Positions 1-8,894 are shown, counted from the first letter of the stretch. The stretch is DNA of 64,000 bases from Leyella stercorea (GCF_019052365.1 NZ_JAHQUY010000005.1:1-64000); one strand, 5' to 3'. Program-made: numbers and translations. The notes: generated by a model not told the origin, from the sequence alone.

Positions 1-137
1 CAAGCATTTTGAAGAACAGGGAAAGACCACCAAAAGGTGTTATTTCCTTATTTACGAACTTTATGTCACAGTTTCGCATCGGAGTATATTCTTTTTTCGT
101 GGTAAAGTTAGTAAATATTTATGAATCAAGCATATAC

Positions 138-175
138 AAAGCTGCTTTTCTAATGGCGGTCATTAGAAAAAGCTT
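138..175. repeat. inverted repeat in the leading intergenic stretch
   Basis: Ten-base arms (146-155 and 161-170, TTTTCTAATG/CATTAGAAAA) surround a 5-base loop, with a further AAGCT/AGCTT outside. No T-run follows on either strand, so terminator function for the minus-strand porin downstream of its stop is only a guess. I see no convincing gene in bases 1-245. Confidence 0.4.
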
Positions 176-245
176 CTTGTCATTTTCTAATGACCGATTT
201 GGGTTTATTATTGGCTATGTAACTTAAGCTATCTGTTGAGTCGGT

Positions 246-1841
246 TTAGAACGTGATGTTCACACCGGCTGCAAAGGCGCTGTTGTTGCGGGTGTAGTCG
301 GAGTTGTATGTGTTAGACACGCCCGGTGCGAGAGTCACGGTCTCCGAAGTCTTCACGTGGTCGTAGAATGTGTGGAAGTAAGCCACGGAGAAGTCGAGCT
401 TCTTTGTGATGTGGTAAACGCCGCCCAAGCCAACAGAGTTGGAGCCAACAACGAACGACTTGTCGTCCATGTACTCGTCTGTAAGACCGTAGTTGGTGTT
501 CTGCCAACCGGTGCTGACCGTAATCTTCTTTGTCACGTCGTACTCAACGCCGGCGTTGAACTCGAGTGTACCGCGCTTCTTGAGCAGCTTGTTGCGGTTG
601 TTGTAAGAAGTGGCGTTATAGTCGTCGAACCAGTGGAAGCCCACGTTGATGTGCAGCTCGTCGATAGGACTGTAGCCCACACCCACGGTGAGCAGCGACG
701 GTATGTCGCCAGCAATCTTCTTGCCGTCGGCGTACTCGCCGATAGCCTTGTCGATCTTCGAGTCGAACTGCTGCTTCAGACCTGCTGTTGTAGCCACAAC
801 GGTCGGGTCAGCGAGCACCGCAGTAGAAGTCTGTTCAGCCTTGATTATAGCCTGCTCCTGCGGCAGACCAGCCTGCATGAACTTAGCGGTGAGAACCTTG
901 TTCATCTGGTTCTTCAGATTGTCGTCGAGGTTACCGATAGACGGCAACTGGTTGACCGACTTGTTCTTCAGACGCATACGAGTCTTGAACTCGTACTTAG
1001 CCGAGAAGTTCCAGTGTCCGGTCTTATAGTCGACAGCCAACATTGGTGTGAAGCCGATGCCGCTCTGGTCGCAGCTCAGCTCGATGTTAGCCGAGTTCTC
1101 CTTCGACGGGTCGAGCACCTGGTAGAGCGGCATATTGCCCACCTTGATGTCCTCAACATATCCGTAGTAGTTGCAGGTAGCGTAGATGCCGCGCAAGCCG
1201 GCGTAAACGCTGAAGTTGTCGCTCACCTTGTAAGCTGCACCAGCCGAAAGACCGAAGTAGTACTGACGGCCATGCATGTAGCTGTTGAAGCTGTACGAGC
1301 CATTCTTGCCGAAAGCCTTGTCAGAGGTGAACATCTCTGCGCCGAGTTTGGTGTCGATAGCGCGAGCCAGTCCGATCGCACCCATAGCAGTCTCGCTCAC
1401 GATCTTCTCGAACGAGCCGAGTCCGTTGTCGAACGTACACTTACCGCCGCCGCCAGTCAGCGCGAAGTTGCCCTGCAGCGACCATCTGCCCTTGTTGTAT
1501 GCATACTGGAAAGAAGGAATAACCGGCGCGACAGCCTTTCCCTTGAAGTCGCGTGGAGTAGTAGGATTGTTCACGTTGTTTGTGAACAGCTTGTAGTCGT
1601 TATTGATTGTACGTGTCTGCCAAGCCGCCTGCCAGTTGATAGCGAGGTGGTTGCCTTCGCCCATAAATACAACACCAGCCGGGTTATAATACACACCATC
1701 AATACCAATAGAAGCCTCGCGGCTCATCATACGACTGAATGCGACGTGCTGGTTGGTGTTAGTGAGAAGACCGCCCGCAAAAGTCGCGCTGCTTGAGGCA
1801 ATCGCTGCTGTCAAGCATACTGTTTTAAACTTGTTTATCAT
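246..1841 (-). CDS. FadL/OmpP1-family outer membrane transport protein
   Basis: This encodes a 531-residue outer membrane beta-barrel of the FadL/TodX (OMPP1) family, which takes up hydrophobic compounds such as long-chain fatty acids. Visible features are an N-terminal signal peptide ending near FAGG, the family's N-terminal plug region with an ASIGIDGVYYNPAG motif around residues 43-57, alternating barrel strands, and a C-terminal phenylalanine (NITF) typical of BAM-assembled porins. A hydrophilic, Ala/Gln-rich stretch at about 310-375 is probably a large extracellular loop or hatch. It stands alone, with its own -7 box upstream. The substrate cannot be read from sequence. Confidence 0.85.
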   Translation of the reverse strand: MINKFKTVCLTAAIASSSATFAGGLLTNTNQHVAFSRMMSREASIGIDGVYYNPAGVVFMGEGNHLAINWQAAWQTRTINNDYKLFTNNVNNPTTPRDFKGKAVAPVIPSFQYAYNKGRWSLQGNFALTGGGGKCTFDNGLGSFEKIVSETAMGAIGLARAIDTKLGAEMFTSDKAFGKNGSYSFNSYMHGRQYYFGLSAGAAYKVSDNFSVYAGLRGIYATCNYYGYVEDIKVGNMPLYQVLDPSKENSANIELSCDQSGIGFTPMLAVDYKTGHWNFSAKYEFKTRMRLKNKSVNQLPSIGNLDDNLKNQMNKVLTAKFMQAGLPQEQAIIKAEQTSTAVLADPTVVATTAGLKQQFDSKIDKAIGEYADGKKIAGDIPSLLTVGVGYSPIDELHINVGFHWFDDYNATSYNNRNKLLKKRGTLEFNAGVEYDVTKKITVSTGWQNTNYGLTDEYMDDKSFVVGSNSVGLGGVYHITKKLDFSVAYFHTFYDHVKTSETVTLAPGVSNTYNSDYTRNNSAFAAGVNITF

Positions 1842-1863
1842 AATTACCTTGAATAATTGGTTG

Positions 1864-1890
1864 CAAAGTTAGCTGAATTGTTCTAAACTT
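1864..1890 (-). promoter_or_regulatory. promoter of the FadL-type porin
   Basis: On the minus strand TAACTTTG (1864-1871) fits the Bacteroidota -7 consensus TAnnTTTG, with a TTTAG -33-like element about 15 bases upstream. It lies 22 bases before the start codon. Confidence 0.55.
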
Positions 1891-1966
1891 CGGCTATATC
1901 ATGGTTTATTTTAATAACTATTAACGCTTAGAGGCTCAACTTCGCGTGTGTGTATGTTATGCTTTT

Positions 1967-2083
1967 GTCACCGTTCGCGTTCGCCGTCCGATCGGATTGC
2001 GTCCGCCGTCCGATCGGATTGCGTCCGCCGTCCGATCAGATTGCGTTCGGTGTCCAATCGGATTGCGTTCGGTGCACGATGAA
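1967..2083. repeat. 22-bp tandem array, family A (4 units)
   Basis: Four head-to-tail 22-bp units with core CCGTCCGATCGGATTGC, plus a decayed partial unit. The block is bounded by GTCACCGT on the left and ACGATGAA on the right, which are near inverse complements. The same unit recurs at 22845-22968, 45335-45408 and 59262-59364. It fills most of the 465-bp gap between the porin and era; the rest holds their promoters. Confidence 0.9.
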
Positions 2084-2177
2084 AAGAGTATGCCGGAGAC
2101 CTCCGCTACTAGATGTCCAAAACGATAAAAAACGTTTAAATGCGTGCGGCTATAGCCTCAGTCTTGAAAAAAAAGAG

Positions 2178-2185
2178 TAACTTTG
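2178..2185 (+). promoter_or_regulatory. -7 box upstream of era
   Basis: TAACTTTG fits the TAnnTTTG consensus. No clear TTTG -33 element is seen. It would give a leader of about 115 bases before era. Confidence 0.5.
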
Positions 2186-2306
2186 CAGCATAGTACTATT
2201 TATACGTATATATTCATTAACAGCAAATTAAGATCAAGACCAATTCCTTGCGACGCGTGGATGCGCCGTCGGGAGTGTCACCCCTTTTGTTTAAACAGAA
2301 AGAAAT

Positions 2307-3188
2307 ATGCACAAAGCAGGATTTGTAAACATAGTGGGCAATCCTAATGTGGGCAAGTCGACGCTGATGAACCAGCTTGTCGGCGAGCGCATCAGCATTG
2401 CCACGTTCAAGGCGCAGACCACGCGCCACCGCATCATGGGCATCGTCAATGAGGAAGACGCGCAGATCGTATTCTCTGACACGCCCGGCGTACTCAAACC
2501 AAACTATAAGCTCCAGGAGTCGATGCTCGCATTCTCGGAGTCGGCGTTGCAGGATGCCGACGTGCTGCTCTACGTCACCGACGTCGTGGAGAACCCCGAG
2601 AAGAACCAGGACTTCCTCGACAAGGTGAAGCGCATGAAAATACCCGTGCTGCTGCTCATCAACAAGATTGACCAGAGCGACCAGAAGACGCTCGGCGACA
2701 CCGTTGAGCGCTGGCACTCGCTGCTGCCCAATGCCGAGATTCTCCCCATCTCGGCTAAGAACAAGTTCGGCGTTGACATGCTCATGCGCCGCATCAAGGA
2801 ACTGCTGCCCGACTCGCCGCCGTTCTTCGACAAGGACCAGCTCACCGACAAGCCCGCACGCTTCTTCGTCTCGGAGATTATCCGCGAGAAGATTCTGCTC
2901 TACTACGACAAGGAGATTCCGTACTCGGTAGAGGTGAAGGTGGAGTCGTTCAAGGAGACCGACAAGCACATCGACATACACGCCGTGATATACGTGGAGC
3001 GCGACTCGCAGAAGGGCATCATCATCGGACACCAGGGCGTGGCGCTGAAGAAAATGTCGACCGAGGCACGCAAGTCGCTCGAGAAGTTCTTCGGCAAGAG
3101 CGTATACCTCCACACCTTCGTGAAGGTGGACAAGGACTGGCGCAGCTCGCAGCGCGAACTCGACAACTTCGGATATAACCCGGAGTAA
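2307..3188 (+). CDS. era: GTPase Era
   Basis: Era binds the 3' end of 16S rRNA and supports 30S ribosome assembly. The 293-residue protein has the usual length. The G domain shows GNPNVGKS (P-loop, about residues 11-18), DTPG (G3) and NKID (G4). The C-terminal KH domain carries IIIGHQGVALKKM, which fits the GxxG RNA-binding loop. It is followed after 146 bases by der, the second ribosome-assembly GTPase, in the same direction. The start ATG gives the standard MHKAGFVNIVGNPNVGKS opening. Confidence 0.97.
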   Translation: MHKAGFVNIVGNPNVGKSTLMNQLVGERISIATFKAQTTRHRIMGIVNEEDAQIVFSDTPGVLKPNYKLQESMLAFSESALQDADVLLYVTDVVENPEKNQDFLDKVKRMKIPVLLLINKIDQSDQKTLGDTVERWHSLLPNAEILPISAKNKFGVDMLMRRIKELLPDSPPFFDKDQLTDKPARFFVSEIIREKILLYYDKEIPYSVEVKVESFKETDKHIDIHAVIYVERDSQKGIIIGHQGVALKKMSTEARKSLEKFFGKSVYLHTFVKVDKDWRSSQRELDNFGYNPE

Positions 3189-3190
3189 AC

Positions 3191-3315
3191 TCCCCTGAAT
3201 AGCAAAGAGGGGATACTCTCGTCAGACTGGCGAGGGCCGGAGTAGGGTCAGCTTCGGAAAATCGTTAACAAGGATGCAGAGACCACATCCTACAAGCCTC
3301 CGTGAGATGCGGAGG
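3191..3315 (+). other. structured era-der spacer with four short stem-loops
   Basis: Four consecutive potential hairpins occur: TCCCCT/AGGGGA (3191-3196/3208-3213), CTCTCG/CGAGGG (3216-3221/3231-3236), GGATG/CATCC (3272-3276/3286-3290) and CCTCCG/CGGAGG (3297-3302/3310-3315). None is followed by a T-run, so these look like leader structure rather than terminators. Function is unknown. Confidence 0.4.
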
Positions 3316-3334
3316 AAAGAATGACTAAAAGAAT

Positions 3335-4648
3335 ATGGCAAATTTAGTGGCAATAGTGGGACGCCCGAACGTGGGCAAGTCTACACTGTTCAACCGCCTG
3401 ACCAAGACACGTCAGGCAATCGTTAGCGACACCGCAGGCACCACACGCGACCGCCAGTACGGCAAGTGCGAGTGGAACGGACGCGAGTTTTCTGTAGTAG
3501 ACACCGGCGGATGGGTCGTGAATAGCGACGACATCTTCGAGGATGCCATCCGCAAGCAGGTTATCGTGGCAACCGAGGAGGCCGACGTTGTGCTCTTCGT
3601 CGTTGACGTGCAGACCGGACTCACCGACTGGGATCAGGACGTGGCTACAATCCTCCGCCGCACCAAGCTCCCCGTGATTCTTGTGGCTAACAAGACCGAC
3701 AACAACGACCAGATATACGACGCGGCTGAGTTCTACGCACTCGGACTCGGCGAGCCGCAGTGCATCTCGTCGGCAACCGGCAGCGGCACGGGCGACCTGC
3801 TCGACCTCGTGCTCACAAAGCTCAAACCCGAAGTGAAGGAAGACGTAGAGGACGGCATACCACGCTTCGCCGTAGTAGGACGCCCGAACGCCGGCAAGAG
3901 CTCTATCATCAACGCCTTCATCGGCGAAGACCGCAACATCGTGACCGAGATAGCCGGCACCACACGCGACTCTATCTACACACGCTACGACAAGTTCGGC
4001 TTCGACTTCTACCTCGTAGACACAGCCGGCATCCGCCGCAAGAACAAGGTGTCGGAAGACCTGGAGTTCTACTCGGTGATGCGCTCCATCCGCGCTATCG
4101 AGAACTCCGACGTCTGCATCCTCATGCTCGACGCAACACGCGGCATCGAGGCGCAGGACATGAACATCTTCCAGCTCATACAGCGCAACAACAAGTCGCT
4201 CGTAGTGGTTGTCAACAAGTGGGACCTCGTGGAGAACAAGGACCAGGCAGTCATCAAGACCTTCGAGAACGCCATCCGTCAGCGCATGGCTCCGTTCGTC
4301 GACTTCCCTATTATCTTCGCCTCGGCGCTCACCAAGCAGCGCATCTTCAAGGTGCTCGAGACAGCCAAGGAGGTGTACCTCAACCGCAAGGCACACGTGG
4401 GCACATCGAAGCTCAACGAGGTGATGCTACCGCTCATCGAGGCTTACCCGCCACCATCAACAAAGGGCAAGTACATCAAGATAAAGTACTGCACGCAGCT
4501 GCCTAACACGCAGATTCCGTCGTTCGTGTTCTACGCCAACCTGCCGCAGTATATCAAGGAGCCGTACCGCCGCTTCCTCGAGAACAAGATTCGCGAAAAC
4601 TGGTCGATGCACGGCTGCCCGATAAACATCTTTATCCGACAGAAGTAA
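3335..4648 (+). CDS. der: GTPase Der (EngA), tandem G domains
   Basis: Der is a ribosome-associated GTPase needed for 50S subunit assembly. The 437-residue protein has two GTPase domains in tandem: the first with GRPNVGKST at about residues 8-16 and NKTD, the second with GRPNAGKSS near residue 183, DTAG and NKWD. A C-terminal KH-like domain (about 350-437) follows. Length and order match the family. It lies downstream of era, separated by a structured spacer, and is followed by a family B repeat block. Confidence 0.97.
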   Translation: MANLVAIVGRPNVGKSTLFNRLTKTRQAIVSDTAGTTRDRQYGKCEWNGREFSVVDTGGWVVNSDDIFEDAIRKQVIVATEEADVVLFVVDVQTGLTDWDQDVATILRRTKLPVILVANKTDNNDQIYDAAEFYALGLGEPQCISSATGSGTGDLLDLVLTKLKPEVKEDVEDGIPRFAVVGRPNAGKSSIINAFIGEDRNIVTEIAGTTRDSIYTRYDKFGFDFYLVDTAGIRRKNKVSEDLEFYSVMRSIRAIENSDVCILMLDATRGIEAQDMNIFQLIQRNNKSLVVVVNKWDLVENKDQAVIKTFENAIRQRMAPFVDFPIIFASALTKQRIFKVLETAKEVYLNRKAHVGTSKLNEVMLPLIEAYPPPSTKGKYIKIKYCTQLPNTQIPSFVFYANLPQYIKEPYRRFLENKIRENWSMHGCPINIFIRQK

Positions 4649-4652
4649 CTAA

Positions 4653-4846
4653 AAGGGGGTGCAGTTGTCTCAACTGCACCAACCTATTTGCACCAACCTA
4701 TTTGCACCAATAGCTCGGTTGGTGCACTTGAGACAAGTGCACCCCCTATCTGCACCAACCTATTTGCACCCATCTAATTGGTTGGTGCACTTGAGACAAG
4801 TGCACCCCCTATTTGCACCCCTATTTGCACCCCCTATTTACACCAA
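4653..4846. repeat. family B hairpin repeats (three copies) with TATTTGCACC spacers
   Basis: Three copies of a near-palindromic unit occur: one GGTGCAGTTGTCTCAACTGCACC (around 4656-4680, self-complementary arms TGCAGTTG/CAACTGCA) and two GGTTGGTGCACTTGAGACAAGTGCACCCCC type (around 4719-4745 and 4779-4807). Between them lie TATTTGCACC units. The same element is found at 39040-39125 and inside the glycosyltransferase gene at 18445-18552. The block runs up to the start codon of the next gene. Confidence 0.85.
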
Positions 4847-4849
4847 TCT

Positions 4850-5254
4850 ATGCGACACATTATATATTTAATAACAACCTTGTGTAGTCTGGCCCTCGTC
4901 TCCTGCGGCAAGCAGTCTGCTGCCGTCAGCCCCGACGAGATGGCATCGCGTGCCGCCAAGGTCTACTACGACTATCTGCTTCACGGCAACTGCGCGGCAT
5001 ACGTCGACGGCTTCTACCGCCCCGACAGCATACCAGAGAGCTACCGCGAGCAGCTCATCGTGAGCGCAAAGCAGTACGTAGGGCAGATGAAGACCGACCA
5101 CCAAGGACTCGTGAGCGTTGAGGCTGCCGGAGCACGCACCGACACCGCGAAGCACGTGGGCGAGGCGTACCTCATGCTCGGCTTCGGCGACAAGACTAAA
5201 GAGGAGATCGTTGTGCCACTCGTGCTGCACAACGGCAACTGGATGCTAAGATAA
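4850..5254 (+). CDS. small lipoprotein, DUF4878/NTF2-like
   Basis: A 134-residue secreted lipoprotein: MRHIIYLITTLCSLALVSCGK gives a signal peptide with lipobox LVSC (Cys at 19). The mature part (about 30-134) has the helix-plus-sheet pattern of small DUF4878/NTF2-like lipoproteins of Bacteroidota, ending in LVLHNGNWMLR. I chose the ATG at 4850 because the longer frame upstream is only translated repeat sequence. Function unknown. The start codon touches the repeat block, so the 5' leader must be made of repeats unless it is co-transcribed with der. Confidence 0.7.
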   Translation: MRHIIYLITTLCSLALVSCGKQSAAVSPDEMASRAAKVYYDYLLHGNCAAYVDGFYRPDSIPESYREQLIVSAKQYVGQMKTDHQGLVSVEAAGARTDTAKHVGEAYLMLGFGDKTKEEIVVPLVLHNGNWMLR

Positions 5255-5277
5255 TGATATAACATATACAAAAAAAG

Positions 5278-5309
5278 AGCCATGTTGCATCAACTGCGAC
5301 ATGGCTTTT
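5278..5309 (+). terminator. intrinsic terminator after the small lipoprotein
   Basis: AGCCATGT (5278-5285) pairs with ACATGGCT (5299-5306), followed by TTTT. The A-run before the stem makes it possibly bidirectional. The remaining 5310-5640 holds no gene I can support. Confidence 0.8.
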
Positions 5310-5640
5310 CAATTAATAGTAAAGTGATGACTATCAGTTTTTCTTATTCTTTGAGAAGGTAATTATTAGGTGATTGTTTAAAAGGTACTTATCTGCTCGC
5401 TTCGTCCTGTAAAAGAACCGCTCGCAGACGGTTTGTGTCTTATGGTTTTGGTAGGTTGTTATGTACTGATGATAATTTTCGTGTGCAAAGATAGTTTTAT
5501 TTTCCAATATGGCAAAATTATCTGGCACTTTTATTTCAATTAAAGCGATATTTGTTTAAAATTCGCAATTATTCTGTCTTTTTTCTGTTTTTTACAGGAA
5601 ATATTGAGCCAAATCAATATGTTATTAAAATAATTATCCG

Positions 5641-5648
5641 TACTTTTG
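5641..5648 (+). promoter_or_regulatory. -7 box upstream of the sulfatase-maturase gene
   Basis: TACTTTTG fits TAnnTTTG; no clear -33 element. The predicted leader of roughly 90 bases is largely CA/CT-rich family C repeat. Confidence 0.45.
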
Positions 5649-5678
5649 TATTACACCCGAAAACGGTTGAAATCCAAT

Positions 5679-5740
5679 CACCACCTCACCACCTCACCAT
5701 AACAAATCTCACCACCTCACCATCTCACCATAACACCACC
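5679..5740. repeat. family C CACCTCACCAT-type microsatellite
   Basis: Degenerate tandem TCACCACCTCACCATCTCACC units end two bases before the maturase start codon. This is the complementary orientation of the GTTGAGRT/GGTGAGATG repeats seen elsewhere in the window. Confidence 0.75.
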
Positions 5741-5742
5741 AT

Positions 5743-6972
5743 ATGTCTACAATATCTCCCTTTGCGCATCCGCTCTACGTGATGCTCAAGCCCGTTGGCG
5801 CAGCCTGCAACCTGCGCTGCGAATACTGCTACTATCTTGAGAAGTCGAACCTCTACCGCGATGCGCAGAAGCGCGTGCTTTCGGAGGAGATGCTCGAGCA
5901 GTTCACCAAGGAATACATCGAGGCGCAGACCTCGCCCGACATTCTCTTCACATGGCACGGCGGCGAACCGCTCATGCGCCCACTTGCGTTCTATCGGAAA
6001 GCTGTGGAGCTGCAGCGCAAGTACGGCGTGGGCAGACGCATATCCAACTCGATACAGACCAACGGCACGCTGCTCAACGATGAGTGGTGCCGCTTCCTGC
6101 GCGAGAACAACTGGCTCGTCGGAATATCCATCGACGGACCGCAGGAGTTTCACGACGAGTTCCGCCGCACCGCCTCGGGCGCACAGACATGGCAGAAGGT
6201 GATGCACGGCATACGCCTGCTGAAGAAGCACGGCGTGGAGTGGAACGCGATGGCGGTGGTGAACGACTTCAACGCCGACTATCCGCTCGACTTCTATCGC
6301 TTCTTCAAGGAGAACGGATGCCAGTTCCTGCAGTTCACGCCTATCGTTGAGCGCACGGTGAAGCACGCCGACGGACGCCATCTCGCCACGATCACCGACC
6401 CGGCAGACGCGCCGCTCTCCGACATGAGCGTCACGCCGGAACAGTGGGGACGCTTCCTCTGCGCCATCTTCGACGAGTGGGTGCGCCACGACGTGGGCAA
6501 GATATACGTGGAGCTGTTCGACTGCATGCTTGCTAACTGGGTGGGCGTGACGCCCGGCATCTGCATGTACGCCAAGGAGTGCGGACACGCCGGCGTGATG
6601 GAGTTCAACGGCGACGTCTACTCCTGCGACCACTTCGTGTTCCCAGAATACCGACTGGGCAACATACGCCAGAAAACCATCACCGAGATGCTCTACGGCG
6701 AGCAGCAGCAGCGTTTCAGCGAACTCAAGCACAAGTCGCTGCCGCAGGAGTGCAAGGAATGTCGCTGGGAGTTTGCCTGCCACGGCGAGTGTCCGAAGAA
6801 CCGTTTCATAAAAGACCGCTACGGCAACCCCGGCAAGAACTATCTCTGCCGCGGCTACCAGCAGTTCTTTGAGCACGTAGCGCCCTACATGGAGTACATG
6901 AAAAACGAATACCTCAACCAGCGTCCGCCTGCGAACGTGATGGATAGGGTAGACGAGATAGCAAAAAAGTAG
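5743..6972 (+). CDS. anaerobic sulfatase-maturating enzyme (radical SAM/SPASM)
   Basis: This 409-residue cytosolic radical-SAM enzyme is of the anSME type, which oxidises an active-site Cys or Ser of sulfatases to formylglycine. The radical-SAM cluster motif is CNLRCEYCYY (CxxxCxxC) near residues 23-32, followed by the glycine-rich HGGEP motif around 71-75. The C-terminal SPASM region has Cys residues in CMYAKECGH, YSCDHF, CKECRWEFACHGEC and YLCRGY, ligands of two auxiliary clusters. No Cys/Ser-type sulfatase is in this window, so its substrate is elsewhere. The stop codon lies inside the left arm of a 29-bp inverted repeat. Confidence 0.88.
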   Translation: MSTISPFAHPLYVMLKPVGAACNLRCEYCYYLEKSNLYRDAQKRVLSEEMLEQFTKEYIEAQTSPDILFTWHGGEPLMRPLAFYRKAVELQRKYGVGRRISNSIQTNGTLLNDEWCRFLRENNWLVGISIDGPQEFHDEFRRTASGAQTWQKVMHGIRLLKKHGVEWNAMAVVNDFNADYPLDFYRFFKENGCQFLQFTPIVERTVKHADGRHLATITDPADAPLSDMSVTPEQWGRFLCAIFDEWVRHDVGKIYVELFDCMLANWVGVTPGICMYAKECGHAGVMEFNGDVYSCDHFVFPEYRLGNIRQKTITEMLYGEQQQRFSELKHKSLPQECKECRWEFACHGECPKNRFIKDRYGNPGKNYLCRGYQQFFEHVAPYMEYMKNEYLNQRPPANVMDRVDEIAKK

Positions 6973-7060
6973 CGGAGGTCTCCGGCCTCCGCAGCAGTTG
7001 ATAATACATTTGTTTATTCAGTATTATTGCTTGCTGCGGAGGCCGGAGACCTCCGCTACT
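6968..7060. repeat. family E paired inverted repeat, 29-bp arms
   Basis: Perfect 29-bp arms at 6968-6996 and 7032-7060 (GTAGCGGAGGT...CCTCCGCAGCA and its complement) are separated by 35 bases. Each arm is also internally palindromic (GCGGAGG/CCTCCGC). It lies exactly between two convergent genes and includes the maturase stop codon, so it may end transcription from both sides, though no T-run follows. Confidence 0.9.
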
Positions 7061-7082
7061 AATATATATATATGTAATGTAG

Positions 7083-7856
7083 TTAGAGTTGCTTGAGCTT
7101 GCTCATTTCCACCTCCTTCACACGCTTGAAGAGGTCGGAAGCGAAGACGAGGTCGTTGAGCTTCTCGTTCGTAGCGCCCATCACATCGTCCTTCGTGCCA
7201 TGCCACTCGTTGTTGCCCTGGTAGATGAAGAGGATGTTCTCGCCGATGCCCATCACTGAGTTCATGTCGTGCGTGTTGATGATGGTCGTGATGTTATACT
7301 CCTTCGTGATAGACGAGAGCAGCTGGTCGATAACGAGCGACGTGTGCGGGTCGAGGCCCGAGTTAGGCTCGTCGCAGAACAGATACTTCGGGTTGAGCAC
7401 GATGGCGCGCGCTATAGCCACACGCTTCTGCATACCGCCCGAGATCTCACCCGGATACTTCAGCTGTGCGTCGCTGAGGTTGACACGGTCGAGACACTCC
7501 TGGGCGCGGCGCACACGCTCGCGGTAGTTCATTGAAGAGAACATGTCGAGCGGGAACATCACGTTCTCCAGCACGTTGAGCGAGTCGAAGAGCGCTGCGC
7601 TTTGGAATATCATGCCCATTTCGCGGCGCATGAACACCTTCTCCTGCTTTGTCATAGCCACGAAGTTGCGTCCGTCGTAGAGCACCTCGCCGCTTGTAGG
7701 CGTGAGCAGTCCCACGAGGTTCTTCATCAGCACGGTCTTTCCCGAACCGCTCTGTCCGATGATGAGATTCGTCTTGCCGTCCTCGAAGACGGCGTTGATG
7801 TCTTTCAGCACTTCCTTGTCGCCGAATGACTTATATAAGTGTTTTACTTCTATCAT
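7083..7856 (-). CDS. mlaF: ABC transporter ATPase, MlaF type
   Basis: A 257-residue ABC ATPase that powers phospholipid transport between the membranes with an MlaE permease. Walker A is GQSGSGKT (about 34-41), the signature is ISGGMQKR and Walker B is LFCDEPNSGLDPHT. It lies downstream of the mlaE-like permease on the same strand, separated by a 197-bp repeat block. No MlaD substrate-binding gene follows, unlike many Mla operons. Start MIEVKHLYKSFGD is the standard family start. Confidence 0.88.
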   Translation of the reverse strand: MIEVKHLYKSFGDKEVLKDINAVFEDGKTNLIIGQSGSGKTVLMKNLVGLLTPTSGEVLYDGRNFVAMTKQEKVFMRREMGMIFQSAALFDSLNVLENVMFPLDMFSSMNYRERVRRAQECLDRVNLSDAQLKYPGEISGGMQKRVAIARAIVLNPKYLFCDEPNSGLDPHTSLVIDQLLSSITKEYNITTIINTHDMNSVMGIGENILFIYQGNNEWHGTKDDVMGATNEKLNDLVFASDLFKRVKEVEMSKLKQL

Positions 7857-7857
7857 A

Positions 7858-8049
7858 TTGTGTTGAGGTGTTGAGATGTTGAGGTGTTGAGATGTTGAGG
7901 TGTTGAGATGTTGAGGTGTTGAGATGTTGAGGTGTTGAGTTGTTGAGGTGTTGAGATTTGTTGTTAGGGTGGTAATGTCACCACCTCACCATCTCACCAC
8001 AACAACTTCATTTTTCACCACATCACCATCTCACCACAACAACTTCATT
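7858..8049. repeat. family C microsatellite block between mlaF and mlaE
   Basis: About a dozen 8-bp GTTGAGRT units (7858-7956) are followed by GTAATGTCACCAC and two 37-bp direct copies of a CACCATCTCACCACAACAAC-type unit (about 7981-8049). The second copy reaches to within a few bases of the mlaE stop codon. The two halves are roughly inverse complements. Confidence 0.85.
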
Positions 8050-8053
8050 TTGC

Positions 8054-8800
8054 TTAGCTGAGCAGCTGAGTGAGGAATACGTCCGAGAACAATATCAATA
8101 CACTTGAGCAGACCACAGCGTCGGTACTCGCTTTGCCTACTTCCACCGATCCGCCTTCGACTGTGTAGCCGAAGAAGCTCGACACGCTCGAAATGATGAA
8201 CGCGAAGACAAGACTCTTGATGATACTCATCCACATGAACCACGCATTGAACGAGTGCTGCAGACCCAGCGTCAGGTCTTCGGGCGAAAGGATGTGTCCG
8301 ATGTACGCCGTGCCGTAGGCGCCGAGAATACCCGTGGCTGAAGAGAAGATGACGAGGAACGGCATCAGCGTCACCAGTCCCAGTATCTTCGGCAGGATGA
8401 GATAGTTGGCGGAGTTGACGCCCATTATCTCCAATGCGTCAATCTGCTGCGTCACGCGCATCGTGCCCAGCTCCGAGGCGATGTTGGAGCCCACCTTGCC
8501 GGCAAGAATAAGACACATGATGCTTGAAGAGAACTCCAAGAGCAGAATCTCGCGCGTGGTGTAGCCCGACACCCATCGAGGCATCCACGGACTCTGGATG
8601 TTCAGCTTCATCTGGATGCAGATTACGGCACCGATGAAGAACGAGATGAGCAGCACGATGCCTATGGAGTTGACGCCGAGCGCAGACATCTCCTTTACGT
8701 ACTGCTTCAGAAACATGCGCATACGCTCAGGTCGCGCGAAGGAACGGCCCATCAGCATGATGTAGCGCCCCAGTGTGTTTAAGTATTTTAATATCAACAT
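8054..8800 (-). CDS. mlaE: MlaE-family phospholipid ABC permease
   Basis: A 248-residue inner-membrane permease of the MlaE family, which partners MlaF in moving phospholipids across the periplasm. The MLILKYLNTLGRYIMLM start was chosen because the longer frame would begin upstream of the predicted promoter. The sequence has the amphipathic N-terminal helix, then hydrophobic segments including LISFFIGAVICIQMKLNI and SIMCLILAGKVGSNIASELGTMRVTQQIDALEIMG-type residues (ELG...EQIDAL motif). It is divergent from lptB, another envelope-lipid exporter gene. Confidence 0.88.
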   Translation of the reverse strand: MLILKYLNTLGRYIMLMGRSFARPERMRMFLKQYVKEMSALGVNSIGIVLLISFFIGAVICIQMKLNIQSPWMPRWVSGYTTREILLLEFSSSIMCLILAGKVGSNIASELGTMRVTQQIDALEIMGVNSANYLILPKILGLVTLMPFLVIFSSATGILGAYGTAYIGHILSPEDLTLGLQHSFNAWFMWMSIIKSLVFAFIISSVSSFFGYTVEGGSVEVGKASTDAVVCSSVLILFSDVFLTQLLS

Positions 8801-8837
8801 AGTTGCGTTCGCTTTATATAATATTGTATTAACGATG

Positions 8838-8845
8838 CAAAAGTA
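8838..8845 (-). promoter_or_regulatory. -7 box of the mlaE-mlaF operon
   Basis: Minus strand TACTTTTG, 38 bases upstream of the mlaE start. It is back to back with the lptB promoter at 8895-8928. Confidence 0.5.
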
Positions 8846-8894
8846 GCAATAAAAAGATAAAAACTCGGCATTGTGCATAAGTTTTTATGTTTTA

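Noticed and set aside
9..227. 72-codon plus-strand frame at the window start
   Set aside because: No recognisable family, low complexity AT-rich DNA, and no promoter signal; it runs towards the end of a convergent porin gene.
357..1796. Long open frames opposite real genes (for example 357-1796, 3344-4396, 5725-6876, 39914-41695, 41368-43338)
   Set aside because: They mirror well-identified genes on the other strand, are rich in Arg, Val, Leu and His as expected of shadow frames, and match no family.
1967..2083. CRISPR array (also at 22831-22968 and 59262-59364)
   Set aside because: The 22-bp units are directly adjacent with no unique spacers, and no cas genes are in the window.
5334..5782. 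Two short frames (minus 5334-5528, plus 5552-5782) in the gap before the maturase
   Set aside because: Their translations show no family, and the second is partly translated microsatellite that overlaps the maturase start.
6968..7060. Insertion sequence or MITE with target-site duplication
   Set aside because: The arms are perfect but I see no flanking direct repeat of defined length, and the 35-base spacer is too short to encode anything; kept as a repeat only.
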